DNA from: Campylorhamphus procurvoides
Taxonomy: Eukaryota; Chordata; Aves; Passeriformes; Dendrocolaptidae
Direction of reading: 5' to 3'
NCBI GenBank assembly: GCA_013396655.1
Contig: WBMV01005054.1
Coordinates: 1,179,372 to 1,243,371, forward strand
DNA: 64,000 bases
Positions 38,801-51,616 of the stretch are shown here, one piece after another. Below the pieces are notes generated by a model. The model did not search any database, had not been told where the DNA came from, and saw nothing but the letters and a program-made list of their open reading frames with translations. A program made the translations under genes and the position numbers. How positions within the stretch are numbered: the stretch's first letter is position 1; each line of letters opens with the position of its first letter.

Positions 38801-41800
38801 GAAGCACCCCACCTTTACCAACACAAAGCAGGAGGGCTTGTGACCCCTGAAAAACCTGCCCTAGAGAGGTATGCCTCTCTCTCCCCACAGCAGGGTGTCT
38901 GCTTGGATGCACAGGATGATTTTGGCGGGCTTTAAAAGATGTTCTCACTGCTTTCTATATATCCTGGGTCAAATTCACTCTCTATCTGCCTCGTTGCTGC
39001 TATTTTGATAGTGAAATAGTTATGTGTGTTAGACAAAGCAGCAAGCTGGAGGGAGCTGCGTGCTTCAGTTACACGGCTTTTCTGTGAGAGCCCAGAGAAA
39101 GGTACTGACTGTATGCAGGACTCTTTTAGCAGACCCCTATCTCCTAAACCTTGCTAGCCAGCCCCTGTTCCTGATACAAGAGAAGCCAAGGGAAGAGGAG
39201 AGAGGAGAAAAGGAAACCACCACTAGGACTAAGCTACAAGTCAAGACTAGGGATGAGCTATTGCTGCGACCCTGATTTTTAGAGCAATGGAAGAAGAACG
39301 TGAAATCTGCCACTGAAGGATGGAACCGCCCCTGCCAACCAGATGGACTTCTGTGCACTATAATTTACCTTCTGGCTGAGTGAGTGGTTTGAAAGATGCA
39401 CTTGTCTTGTATTCAGTGGAGGTTTTTGTCTCTGGTACAGGGTAATTCCGGAAAAGGTGGAGCTCAGCTGGCTGTCGGTCACACAACGTCCCTGTCACCA
39501 TAACCCTGGAGAAGAGGGCATGAGAAAATAAGAGTAAAATAGAAAAGAAAGTACTTATGGCTTCAACAGACTGCACATCACACTTCTGCAGATCTGCTCT
39601 GAGGAGAGGCTGAGCACCTCTGCTGAGAGGGGTCTAGAGCACATGCAGGACAACATCAGCCAGCACAGCCCCAGGCACGACTTACTTGGGTTTTCGCACA
39701 TCGGTCATTTTGGTGTTTTCCCCAAATTCCTTCTTCAAGAACTCGTCCAGGGGCTCTGACTCGTAGGGCCGAGACCCCCGGAACACCATGTCCTTCATGC
39801 GGAAGTACAGGCAGCGCATGTAGTCCATGGACTTCCCTGAGACAGGCAACAGTTGGCAGGAGCAGGGGTGGGAGGAAGGGCAGGCAGAACAAACAGCACA
39901 TCAGAGCTAGGACTTTGCAGGACAAGTGGGAGATGGGAGGCATCACTCCCAATCCAATCCCCTTCCCAAACTGCCTGTCATATGCTTAGTCCTCAGCAGC
40001 ATGACTGGGAAGGATTACAGAGGAAGGGCAAACTTGGAGCACAGCTCCCACTATCAGAAAGTGACAATCACCTTGCTCTAAGGCCCCACATGGAGAGCAC
40101 AGGAAGAATAGAACACTGCATTCTGCCACCATTCACTTCCCAAAACCCAGAAAGCGGCTCAAGGCCAGCTGCTGTGAGAAGTAAGCACAAAGCGAGGTCT
40201 ACGCTTTCCTTCAATAAGGAAGATCCCTTCCCTCCTTTGGCAGGCACAAAAGATCCGAGTCAGGACTCAGAGAGGCAGCTCCCACCCCATATCCACTCTT
40301 TACAGGGGTGTGCTCAGGCCCACAGGAGTGAGAAAGGGCCCATTATTTGCACTGTCCTTACCATGTACAATAGCCAAGGCCAAGATCCCTCCAGTGCTGG
40401 TCCCTGCAATCCAGTCAAAAATCTCACGAATGGGACGGCCTGCAGCCTTTTCGATAGCCAGGAGGAGCTGGATGAGCACGAGGCCCCGGATGCCCCCTCC
40501 ATCCAAGCACAGGAGGCGGTCCTGACTGGGGAGAGACAGACATAGATGACTGGGAGCTGTGGGACACATTACAAACCACAGAACACTGCGTGGGAACACG
40601 GCCTTGGGAACAGGAAACCAAGGCAGTAACTAGATTGCTGCAGATAGTGTAATCAGTGATTTAATAAATCCAGCAGTGCTGTCTCAGGTGCAAATGAGAC
40701 ACGTTCAGTAAGCCTTGCCAGAACTGGCGCAACACCCCTTGCTCTTGCATAGCCATCTCTAACCTCTACACCAGCGAGACAGTCACCAGCCAAAACCACA
40801 CCCAAGTCCCTTACTACACAGTAATGGGTATTGTGTCATAAATAAGAGGCAGACAGCCCTAAATCCTGCCAGCAGCATTTCAATGCCAACCCTTCCTCCA
40901 CTCCATGCAAGATGAGGTGCAGAGGAGCTGGGTGAACATTGGGGCAGTGTGTGGAGATGGGAAAATCACAAAGCCAAAGCAGTGTTGGGTGCCCAGCAGC
41001 ACAGGAGAGGGATGGACACCTGCTGAGCTCGGGCTGCAGTGCAGCTCCATGGCTGCACACAGGACAGACAGTGGTCATATATGGAAACAGATTTATCACA
41101 AGGTGCTGGCAAAAACAACAGACATTAAATATCAGCTCTGAGGAAGCCACCCTCATGGGTGTGGGAGGGGGGAATTCACACAGATTTCACCTCCAAGTAG
41201 CACAGGAGCCCAGACAGAAGCTGTTTCTCACTTACTTTCTTCTATCCTCACTGGGCATGTCCACAACATCTGGTGCCTTCAACAACTGTCCAAGGGTTGT
41301 GGAAACATACAGAAGATCCTGGTACCCTAGAGGGTCATGGACATACAAAAGTTAAAAAAATATTAGGGGCCATCAGTGTAGTAAACAATTTCCACCATAA
41401 CCACAGAGAGAATACCCAACTCCCTTCCCCATCGAATAAAGCTCCCTGCAGGAGATAAAAGCCATCTTACCCACAGCCAACAAGTACCCCCCAGATTAAA
41501 CTCCAAACCAAAGAAGAACAACAAACCAAAGAAGAACAACATCCTTTAGAGTGTGTGGCTGGAGATATGCTGGCGAAGACAAAGGATTTGTAGCAGCAGG
41601 TGATGAGCACAGTGGGTGAGAGAGAAGGCAGAGCCTAGCAATGTGCCCACTACGCAGTTTACTGCAAGCTGTTAAGATAAAATCTAAGCCTACTCCTCGA
41701 GGTAACCTAGGCAGAAGAGCTGTGGGGACAGGGTGGCTAGTCATTACCCCTCAGCTGATGTTCACCCAGGTCACCCTGGGTGCAGGGCACCAATCCAGGC

Positions 41801-44800
41801 TAGGTGAGAAGCCAGCCTGTGAAACCAAAAGAAGAAAGAACAGGGGAAGAGAAGTTACATACTCCTGCCAGCACCCAGGCCAGAAGGTGGCTGTGTCTAG
41901 AGCACGTGGAGACAATAAACATGGTGAGGAGTTTCTTCAAGGGCCAGAGTCCACAATAAAAAAAAACAGTCTTGCTCTGTCACTGCATCAGAGCTGAAAC
42001 TGGGCAGGGGTTGCCTTCACCAGGCCATGGTGAGAAGAAGGTTCTTGTGTTAGCAGCCAGTGAGATTTGTGGTGACACAGACACACTCCAGGGTTGTCCT
42101 CTAGCCCACAGGAGAGCCTTTGCAAAAGAAACCTCCAGCCAGAGACAGGAAGAGATCCACAAGCAGGTGTTAGCTGCCTCCACGCTCCTCTCATGAAGGT
42201 GAGAGCCTCTCTCCTAGTCAACTCACCCACTGCCTACTCAGTAACCCCTCCTGCTGCCTCTGCCTGAGCTCTGGAGCTTCCTGGAGGTGGAAAACCCAGC
42301 ACCTAGAATAGACCCATGTGTTTATTTGCAGAGTCTGGGCAGTATAGAGCACAAGGTACAACACAATTGTATGTCCTAAGGTAGGCTTTTCCTCTGCATT
42401 ACAAACCCTGTGACCAAGGTTGCTTATCCTCAGGCTTTACCCCTTTCCTCTCCCAGCTGCTGGCCTCCACGATCTGAAAAAGTCACCCTTCTAAATCCCC
42501 TTGTGCCCAATACAACACTGGAAGGTCTTTAAGGCAGACCAGTAAGTACCTCCCTTTCTGTATATGACCCAGGGATGCAACACACACCGGCAACTAAGTA
42601 CTACACCTCTTCCAGAGGAGTGAGGGAATCAGTCTTCCCACTCCTTTTTACAGGGCTGCATTGTGTCAGGTCTACAAAACAGAAGTTTGGAGCACAAGAG
42701 TTTAGAGTACACACACAGGACAAGCAGAGAAGAGATGGGATTCCACAACAGTTCAATGAGAACAGAGTCACAACAGAGTCTCCAGATACTGAGAGCTAAG
42801 ACAGTTCCCAGCACATGGCCCATCTGAGGAAGAGATCCAAGACAGCACTGTGAAGCAAGAAGGAAGGAGAGCAAGGGAGGGCCAAGGAAGGCTTTACCTA
42901 AGCTGTTGAAGCTGCTCCGTGAGGAAGGCTGGCCTTCCAGGAAGGAGGCGGCAGATGGTGCCAGGCTTGGGGAGTCAGGATGGGGTGGTGGGTGGCAGCG
43001 TTCGGTCCCTACAGTTTGCAGCAGGTCTAAGAGCACTTTCCGGTTCGCACCTTAGGTGACGAAGGGGGAGTTACAGGTCAGAAAGAGAATCAGTGCACGC
43101 AGACACCAGGGTGGAACGTGCTCTGCCAAATTCACAGCAGACCCTCACAAAACCTCTGGGATGACCCGAGAAAGGGGAAAGCATGTCCCAGGTATTTCTC
43201 CCCAAACACAAGGCAGCAGGACTTGTGCACAGCAGGAGTACCCAGTGCTGTGCAGCTCCAAGGGGGGCGTGTGCCACACACTTCTTTCCACTGAAGAACC
43301 GCCCGTGTCTGCTCCCGCCTGGGCAGTTCAGCAGCACTGCGTCATCCTGCTGTGAGCCTGCAGTGCCTGACATCATGGTGTGAAAGAGGGGGCGTGCAAG
43401 TGTGTGCCAGCTTTTCCTCTTGCATCCCTGTCTCACAGAAGAGAAATTCATCAATGGCTGTTAATACAAAGCCTACAGTGCTAGCAAAGGAAGCATTTAC
43501 CCTGTGAGCAGCTACAAGCTGGGAAAGCATACTGGAGAAGCATCACCCGTGTGTGGCAGGTTTTCACCTCTCCCCAAGACACTGTTTTGGCCACCAAGGG
43601 GAGACGGGATGCAGGATTCACCCTGTAAGGCTGCAGACATGCTCCCTCACCTTTGCTGCTCCTGGCTGCCAACAGTCCTGGTGTCTCTCCAAAATCATTG
43701 GGGACCTCGACATCTCCTCCAAACACGATGATCGCTTTGATCATATCCAGGTGGTCGTGCTAGAGTACGAGAGAAAGCTCAAGAGCCACTGCGTGATTTG
43801 TCATTCCTTCCCTTCTCCGTTTATCATAAGGGATAACCACATGAAAGGCAACAGCCAGAATTTCAAAGGAGCCTGGCCCTGTCTCGACCCTTCAAGAAAA
43901 CCCTCTCTCTGTCCTTCCCAACAGCCTCTGCAGAGAACTCACCTTCATGGCCAGGTGCAGGGGCGTGTTGCCGTGCTGGCCGCGGGCGTTGGTGTGGGCG
44001 CCGTGTGTCAGCAGGACCATGGCGCAGTCGAAGCGTCCCCTCTGGACCGCGATGTGCAGAGCCATGTCGGCCGTCCGGCTGGCCACGTTCACCTGCGAAC
44101 CGTACTCCAGCAGCAGCCGTGTCATCTGTGCCCAAGCGTGCAGGTGCCAGGTCAGGAAGAGATAAAGCAATCGTGGGAACAACCAGCTGGCCGCTCAAAC
44201 CATCCAGGTCTCATGGCAAGCAAAGCAGGGGAAGAGGAGGGAGCCTTAGCCTGGATGTAGCTGGCTGACACATGCCAGCTGAATTGTTCCAAGCACTGGA
44301 AATGGGGTTTCCCACATTCTGTGTTTTTTACAACAGAACTAGCTGGTGGTTTCACAATCTGGCTAGAGCTTCTGGATGCTTGGGGATTTATATGCAACTC
44401 TGATGTACTGGCTGAGATCAAATGAGAAAAAAACAGCTCCTACTCAGGCCAGGATCCCTTCAGTCTGGAAGGAAGAAGTTTACTTCCTGAATTTCTCTTT
44501 ATAAGTCAGGCAAATTTAGTCTGCTCTGAAACTCCACAGGACACTTCTGACTGGAATATGATACTGCAGGAGGAAAAAGAGTCCTGTTATAGGAATGCCC
44601 TCTGCTTGCAACAAGCACCATTCAGGTGCTCCATCATGGCACATCACTGACCTGCTTGTCTCTGGTAGAGCATGGAGTGTCATGTACAAGCCACCACCTT
44701 GTCTCTATCTCACACTTTCCCTGCAGTTTTTAAGGCATTGACCTGTTTGCTCCCAGGAAACTGTTAGGTAACAAGAAGAGAGCTCCCTCCAGGGGCAACT

Positions 44801-47800
44801 GTGCTTCATGGACAGTGCTGCAATTTCCTCAAGAAAAGGGAAAAGGGACAAGGTGGCAGTTTCACAGACACTGATGAAGTACTAGGGATGACCCCACCAG
44901 TTTTATTTCACTGCAAGGCTCCACTGCTCTGTCCCCCATGGCAAAGAGCACTGACTGGCCCAGGGCAAAGGGAATCAAACACTGGGCTGCTGGCTGAGCT
45001 CTGACATTCCCAGGGCTCTGCACATGCACTTGGAAAGGGACAGGTTAGCAGCAGGAGGAGTTAACTGCATGCTGCACAGCAGCACAGGCCCTCACCATGG
45101 ACTGGCTCCATTTACCTCTGCCTTCTTTGCCCAGTGCAGTGGAGTAGCTTCATAGCGCGGGTCCTTGGAGCAAACCTGGCTGGCATCTACCTCGAGGATG
45201 GCCTCGGCACACCTGGCAGACAATGAGATGACAGGATGGGTGGCTGCTGTCTTGACTCAAGACCTCCGCTCACATCAGCACCTGCCTTCTGGCCAGAAGA
45301 GAGCCAGGAAAGCCTTCAGCAGCAGCAGGGTCTCCACAGTCCCTGCAAGCTCCTCAGCTGCACTTTTGTCTTGCTTTTTATAGAAAGTTGTGGAGCAACA
45401 TTTGGATGCCTCTCTGATACAGGAATATGGCATTTCTGCAAATTCTTGAGACCTGGGGGGAAATCCTTCCCTTCTCCTCTCTTTCCATGGAAACATGGGG
45501 ATAAAACTGAAAAAGTTAAATACTTGCTGAAATTAAGAATCTGTGTACTTCCCTCTGAGTGAAAAGAGATCGAGCCCCAGTGCAAACTCAGTGACCTAAG
45601 CACATTCTGGCCTTGTAAATGTGACTCTAATGTTGGGAAGCACTTTTCCAAATGCTGAAGAATCAGCTAGCTGCAGGTAGCATAGGCTTGGGGGCCCTGT
45701 CTGTAGAGCTCAGACATTCTATGAGCTTTAAGTATTGTAAAGCATATACAAAGGGAATCAAATTTCTCCAGGCAACACAAAACAGGGATGAAACATTGTT
45801 CCTCCTTTGATTCAGTTCCAGAGTGTGTTATTAAGAGTCAAGAGCACTTCCAGCCTACAGGAGATGGGAAAAACTAGGCTTTGCAATGAAAGCTTATTAG
45901 GATCAGAGCACTCAAAGATGGAGGTGAATCAATTAGCAATGCTATTTAAGTATCGGTAAATCTCACAGCTCATTGTGAGAAAGGTATTTCACAAACATTT
46001 TTTTAAAATCTCTGTCTTTTTTCTGATGTCTCATACTGAATAATATATTAATTCAGGGAAAAACTTTCTTCTTCTGAAAGCATTTCTTTCTTTCCCACAG
46101 CAGCACTTCCCTGTTCATTTGCCAATTCAAATGCAGCAGAGGACTGCACAACACAACCTCCTATTAAGCACAGCCCTGAAAGGGGCCCAGTCTTGGACGG
46201 TGCTGAGGGAGCAGACAGGTCCCCAGACTGGAGGGAGAGCCGTGTTCTGGCAGCCCGGGTTGTTACATACCCCTTCTGGGAGAACTTGAATGCTGTGTGG
46301 ATGGGGTATCCCAGCGTGCCCATGACGCTGCAGCTGGCACGGCACTTCAGCAGGGACCTCACCATGTCCTCTTTGCCCAGCTGGCACGCAAGATGCAGAG
46401 CAGTCAGCCCTTCCTTGCTCAGGTGGTCCAAGCCACTAGTTGGGGTTCTGCCCAGGAGCTGGGAAGAGGAGACAGTAGATAAATAAATAGACAGACAGAC
46501 ATGGAAGAGCATTGTCTCTCTTGTGAGCTCCAAGGACAGACTCTGGAGCACCGGGCTCTCCATGATGCTACAGTCTGTGCTCTCCACCCTTGCTTCCAAC
46601 ACTGTAGGTATGGAAGTGCTCCTTGTTTTCCCTCCCCAGAGGGTTTATCACTGCTCTCTGTGCCCTCTTCCTCTGGCCCAGGTGCTCCTGAGACAATCCC
46701 CAGCCAAAAAGGGCTCACACCACCTTGACTGACACAGTCCAGCAGAGTCCCACCACCTCGCACTGCACAAGCCAAGCATAGCCCAACCCAACGAGAGCAC
46801 AAACTGAAACCAGCAGCTTCCCCTCCTGCTGCAGCCCCATCCTGCTGGGCAGGAGCTCAACCTCCTCTCCAAACCCACTGCTGCTTTCAGATGAAAAGAG
46901 GATTCTGTTTAAAACATGCACGTGTGGTTATGTTTGAGGGAATTTTACTATTCTCCTAGTAAATTTTAGACCTATTATCTGCTGGCTGGTTTGTTACACA
47001 AAAATATCCCACTGCTGTACTGGGGAAACCCTGCAAGCCCTGGTGCACACAAGAGAAGTGGGAATTTAGTTTCTTTTCTCTGGTTTAGCAAGAAATCAAT
47101 AGAGGAAAGGAACAGACAAGAGACTGATCAGACTTGGGAGTGTTTCTGTAACAATGAGCCAAGTTGATGCCCTCAGAGAAATAAAGAAGAGGATATCTTT
47201 GTGTCTAAAAGTTTCTAACTGCCCTGCACCATGACAACCCTGATCCTCCTCCCTTCCCCATCACACATTAGGAAACCCCAGCACAGTCTGGCAGGCAGAG
47301 GGAGAGATGTCACAACAAGTATGGGGCAAACGTCAGGGGTGCAGCTGTAGCAGAGTCAGTCTCAGGCTCCCACTGAGTCTTGGGGAGCTGTCTGACCTCA
47401 GGAACCATACGTAAGGCCACCCATACCCTTACAAACCCCATCACTCTGCCCAGCACTTCTCAGCAACTGAGAACACCTCTTGTTTCAGAGTGTCCCTACC
47501 TACAGGCTCTGATTGCTGTACCCCAGGCAAAGCCACTCCGTTCAAACAACAGGTCCTGCAGCACAGGAGAGCTCAGCATGGCTCCAAACTGTCCTTCAGT
47601 CTGTGGGCAACACATGATCTCCTAGGCAACCTGTATTCACATTTGCCTACAGGAGCACTCTGCCCAAACCCAAACAGCCTGCAGGGAGGAGAGAGGGAAG
47701 GGACAGCCACGGGCCTGAGGAAAGGTAGGATGAAGGCCTGATACAAATAGCAGGGAAGGACACTTTCTGAGGAAACTTGCTTAATATTCTTGTGACAGTG

Positions 47801-49833
47801 CAGGGTGAAATCTGGAGCCCATTTACGGGAAACAGCACCAGCAAAGAGAGAAAAATAAGAGGCTGAAATCAGGCTCAAGCATTAACTTGACAGAGGGGAA
47901 CTGACTTTCTCCTGCCCTGTCTGCAGCTGTTTTCCTGTCTCTCTCCTCACAGCACAGAGAGGACCCATTCTGGTCCTGCTTTCCCCCAGGTTAGAAATCA
48001 TTCCCACCTCAATGATCTGGGGGTTGTTTCCTCGCACAGCGTAGTGGAAAACGGTCTCCCCATTCCTGTCAGTAATGTCCACCCGTGCGTGGCATTCCAG
48101 CAGCTCCAGCAGACACTCCATGTCTCCCTTGCGGCATGCCAGGTGCAGCGGGGTGCAGCCATCCTCGCTGTCCGTGCTGTTCACGCAGCTGCAAGAGAGG
48201 AGTTGCCAAGAGTAAGCCAAGGAATGGCTGCAAAGAGGAGGAGGAGGACATGAAACTGCTCCAGGAGCTGATACAGAGATACTTTCTGTATCTGCCCCAT
48301 CTGGTGTAAATCACGGGGTTCACAAAAGTCCAGCCTCTTGCTGGGGAAGGAGCACAGGAAACAGCCCTGGACTCTTTCCCTGACACACTGCTCCTTCCTC
48401 TGCCCTCTGTATTGGATCAGTTCCCCCTGGCCAAAGGCAGACAGAAGACAGGTTACAGTCAGCAACCTAGCAGTGCCTTCCAGTTCCCTAACTCCTGACT
48501 AGTGTTCCCAATCCTCAGTGAACTTCCCCATGGAAAGAGAGAAAGGGCTTGTGGCCAAAAGCTTTCCAGACAGTCCTACTGTACCTGCACTTCCGTGGTT
48601 TACAAAGTCAGCCACAAACTCCTCCAGAAAGCAGCTCCTCAAGGGCTGCAGTAATCTAATCAGTGTCTCCAGCAGGACACTCCAACCCTTTCCCTCAAAT
48701 ACCAGAGCTCCAGACTCTGCAGCAGGAGGCTGAAACCCACCAACCAGCTCCCACAGCGACCACCAGGGCCCTCTGCCCCCACAGCATGGTGCCTCAAGAA
48801 CAGCACTTCCCAACTCACCTCTGCAGGAACCACAGGCGTTAAGCTCCCCCAGGATCAGCCCCTGCTGCTTTGGCACATCAAGAAGGGATACCCTGACATG
48901 GCCTGGCCCATCCCACCCTCCCAGCACCGCAGACCCCCCCTCTCCTTGCCTCTGGATGTGGTTGTGCCTGAAGCTCTCCCTGCGGCCAAACTCCACTGCG
49001 ATGTGTGCCGCGGACCAGCTGGGGTGGCTGCGGAGGAGGTCGCTGAGCTGCTGGAGCTCCTCCAGGGACAAGGGCTGGCCCGAGCTCTCGTAGAAAGGGC
49101 GCAGCTGCCGGGCATACTGCTCAAAGAGCACCAGGGCGTCTGCTTCGTTGTCCAGCTGGAAGAGCCTGGAGAAAAGGCAAACATAGGCTTGGGCGTGCCC
49201 AAAGGAACAACTCCCGTGTATCTCAGAGGAACAGCTCTTCTCCAAACAGCAGTGCTGAGAACTTTTCTACTCCTCCAAGGGAATAGGGAGGAAGCTGGGA
49301 GAATGTTCCAAGGGAAGCAGGGAGAATGTTTCGTTATCTGAGAGCACCTTCCGCTCCCGAGAAACAGTTTTGGTCTGATCTACCCTCTTTCAGACACCGA
49401 ACCAGCAACAGGTACGAGCGGAGGTGGACGCCCTGATCTACCCCACAGCTGCCCGTTGTCCCAGCGCTCAGACCGCGTCCTGTTCTGCTGACAGCTCCTC
49501 CCCCAGCACGCCCCCCGGCCTCCCGCAGCCCTCCTGCTGCCCGCACCCATCACCCCACCGCCGCAGGGCAGGCCCGGGCTCAGCCGCAGCGGGCCTTCGG
49601 TGTCACCCCGAGCCTGTCACTCACCGGAACGCGACCTGCGGGCTCTGCGGGTTCACCAGGAGGCAATCCCAGGAGCGGGCGAGGCCGTTCCTGTAGAGGG
49701 CCACCCGGCCCTCCTCCCGCAGGCAGGCGTGCCCGCCGTACTCCGCGGCCGGCACCTCCCTCACGCGGAACGGACTGGAGAAGATCTGCGTGACGCTGCT
49801 GATGGTGCTCACCAGCCGCCCGAGGAACTGCAT
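35891..49833 (-). CDS. PLA2G6: PLA2G6, calcium-independent phospholipase A2 beta (iPLA2-beta)
   Basis: Sixteen coding exons: 49833-49625, 49165-48950, 48188-48008, 46458-46271, 45212-45116, 44125-43943, 43759-43651, 43050-42898, 41326-41236, 40525-40362, 39836-39686, 39505-39369, 38749-38595, 37862-37695, 36584-36511 and 36032-35891. They join to 805 residues (human 806). The N-terminus is [13 protein letters not shown]. The middle carries ankyrin repeats ([35 protein letters not shown]). The patatin-like lipase domain has the oxyanion motif DGGGIRG (484-490), the lipase motif GTSTG with Ser519, and DGG with Asp652, so the catalytic dyad sits at the human numbers. VVSLGTG and [13 protein letters not shown] are also kept. 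The Pro/Ser-rich insert encoded by exon 8 is poorly conserved. Known role: hydrolyses the sn-2 acyl chain of phospholipids without calcium, in membrane remodelling and mitochondrial health; human defects cause infantile neuroaxonal dystrophy. Intron 2 uses a GC donor. The 5' end is head to head with MAFF. Confidence 0.98.
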
Positions 49834-50373
49834 CCTCCCGGGGCCGCCGGCGGCTCGGACCGCCGCGGGGGGGAAGGAATGGGAATGGGGACGGGAATAG
49901 ACCCAGGAATGGGGACGGGAAGGGGGCCAGGCAAAGCACGCCGGGCCCCCAGCGCCCCCCGCGCGCGCCGCCTGCCGGCCGACCAATCGCCTGCGCCGCG
50001 CCCCACGGCGGACCAATCAGTGCCGGGGCGGGGCACAGGCCACACCCCCCCACCTTCCCCGGCAGGAGGGCGGCGGACGCCATCTTTGTGAGGGGCGGGG
50101 CGGGCGCGCACACCTTAAAGCGGCAGTGGCACGTTCGGCGGGGCGCCCCTCTCCCAGCGGGGCCGTTCACGGGGCGCGCGTCGCCCTTGAATTCGGGTTC
50201 ACAGCGGCGCTGTCGGAGCGTCTCTGCGCTCACACCGCGGTGCGCTTAACACGGCGGCAGCCCGCGGGGGAGGCGGAGGGAGGACGGGCTCACCGGGGCT
50301 TTTCGAGGACAGCGGCCACTTTAAGAGCAGCGTCCGCCCCGCGCGGCGGCGGCGGGGAGGGGGCGTGGCGGGG

Positions 50374-50381
50374 TGACGTCA
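50374..50381. promoter_or_regulatory. MAFF: Perfect cAMP-response element upstream of MAFF
   Basis: The palindrome TGACGTCA, the full CREB/ATF site, lies 40 bases before the MAFF exon 1 donor, so probably within the core promoter. Small Maf genes are stress- and signal-inducible, which fits. Function here is inferred from the motif only. Confidence 0.6.
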
Positions 50382-50389
50382 CCGCATGA

Positions 50390-50420
50390 CTGTGTTTTTA
50401 TGAATGAAAAGAATCCGCGG
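50390..50420 (+). other. MAFF: MAFF non-coding first exon (3' border)
   Basis: CCGCGG followed by GTGAGTAATC at 50421 is a strong 5' splice site just downstream of the CRE, in the plus orientation. The next exon of MAFF begins at the CTCTACAG acceptor ending at 51067. The exon's 5' end is uncertain; a T-rich TTTTTATGAATG stretch at 50395-50406 may mark the initiation zone. Confidence 0.5.
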
Positions 50421-51085
50421 GTGAGTAATCGCGGGGCTGGAGGNCGAGGTGGGAAGAGGCTCCTGGGGTCCTGCCGGGCTCCTGCCCGCTCTGCGAGCCC
50501 CGGAACGGGACAGAACCGGCCACCGGCGAGAGCACGGGCGTCCTTTCGGTGGCTTTCCCCGCCGTGCTGCTGCATCACGGCCAGGCCACTTCTCGCCCGC
50601 CCCGACGTTCGCCCCCTGCGCCCGTGGACACCCGACCCCTGCTCCGGGAGCCGCGGGGATCTGGTCCGGCCGGGCGGCCTCGCCACGGGCGCGCTCCGAG
50701 GACCTGCTGCTTTTACTTTCCCTTCAGCCCCGGCCGGATCTGTCCCCGGTTTCCTCCGCGCACGGAAGCCTTGGCCTCCCAGCGGCCAATTTTGGGTCCC
50801 CTGGGCAGCGCAGCATCCCGGCCGTGTCGGGGTGGGATGAAGGAGAGGTGGGAGGTCCAGACTTCCCCTATTGTTATCATTGCCCGCAGTCATCATTGCT
50901 ATTAATGTTATTACTACGTACTTTTTTTAAAAGCAGCGGAATGAGTCACGCAGGGCAGGGCGGGGGGGATGTGGCAGCGGGCAGGGGACCAGCGGGGCCG
51001 TGTCCTCTGCTCCGTGGCAAGGGGCATGGGGCTGGCAGTAATCAGCTTTCTCCTGGCTGCTCTACAGGGCCAGCGAGAGGGAACG

Positions 51086-51616
51086 ATGGCTGCAGACGGG
51101 CTCTCCAGCAAGGCCTTGAAGGTGAGCACCAGTGGGAGCAGGGAGCTGGGGGTCAGGGGGCTGCTTTGGGGTGTCTCAGGCAACCACCCCTCTCTGCGGC
51201 AGGTGAAGCGGGAGCTGGGGGAGAACACGCCGCTGCTGTCGGATGAGGAGCTGATGGGGCTGTCTGTGCGGGAGCTCAACCACCACCTGCGGGGCCTCTC
51301 CAAGGAGGAGGTGGCGAGGCTGAAGCAGCGTCGACGGACACTGAAGAACCGGGGCTATGCTGCCAGCTGCCGGGTGAAGCGCGTCTGCCAGAAGGAAGAG
51401 CTGCAGAAACAGAAGATGGAGCTGGAATGGGAGGTGGACAAGCTGGCCCGGGAGAACGCTGCCATGCGCCTGGAGCTTGATACCCTCCGTGGCAAGTACG
51501 AGGCCCTGCAGGGCTTTGCCCGCACCGTGGCCACCCATGGGCCTGCTGCCAAGGTGGCCACTGCCAGTGTCATCACCATCGTCAAGTCTGGCACCAACCA
51601 GGCTGCCTACTCCTAG
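51086..51616 (+). CDS. MAFF: MAFF, small Maf bZIP transcription factor
   Basis: Two coding exons, 51086-51121 (inside exon 51068-51121) and 51203-51616, give 149 residues, the length of the chicken protein. The extended homology region ([20 protein letters not shown]) is at about 25-43, the basic region at 51-76 with [19 protein letters not shown], and the leucine zipper from 79 to about 115. There is no transactivation domain, as in all small Mafs. The tail ends [14 protein letters not shown], then a short TNQAAYS. MAFF rather than MAFG or MAFK follows from sequence detail and from its place next to PLA2G6. Known role: binds MARE/ARE sites as homodimer (repressing) or with NRF2/CNC or BACH partners. 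The intron of only 81 bases between the coding exons is very short. The 3' UTR of about 1.6 kb has AU-rich motifs, fitting a rapidly turned-over mRNA. Confidence 0.97.
   Translation: MAADGLSSKALKVSTSGSRELGVRGLLWGVSGNHPSLRQVKRELGENTPLLSDEELMGLSVRELNHHLRGLSKEEVARLKQRRRTLKNRGYAASCRVKRVCQKEELQKQKMELEWEVDKLARENAAMRLELDTLRGKYEALQGFARTVATHGPAAKVATASVITIVKSGTNQAAYS

Larger units (their letters stand above)
49834..50420. promoter_or_regulatory. Shared CpG-island promoter of PLA2G6 and MAFF
   Basis: The start codon of PLA2G6 (49833, minus) and the first donor of MAFF (50421, plus) are under 600 bp apart in continuous CpG-rich, TATA-less DNA that extends on both sides (about 49560-50900). Two CCAAT boxes (49983-49987 and 50013-50017) are exactly 30 bases apart, three helical turns, a spacing common for NF-Y. 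GGGGCGGGG Sp1-type boxes lie near 50024 and 50092. GACGCCATCTTT (50076-50087) is, on the minus strand, a YY1-type AAGATGGCGTC element as often found just inside 5' UTRs. A donor on the minus strand (GTGGGG from 50053) could end a non-coding PLA2G6 exon there. Which gene each box serves is inference. Confidence 0.7.

Noticed and set aside
49580..50233. Long open frame (217 codons) overlapping the PLA2G6 first exon
   Set aside because: It is in a different frame from PLA2G6, is Pro/Arg/Gly-rich as expected of CpG-island DNA, and has no family resemblance.
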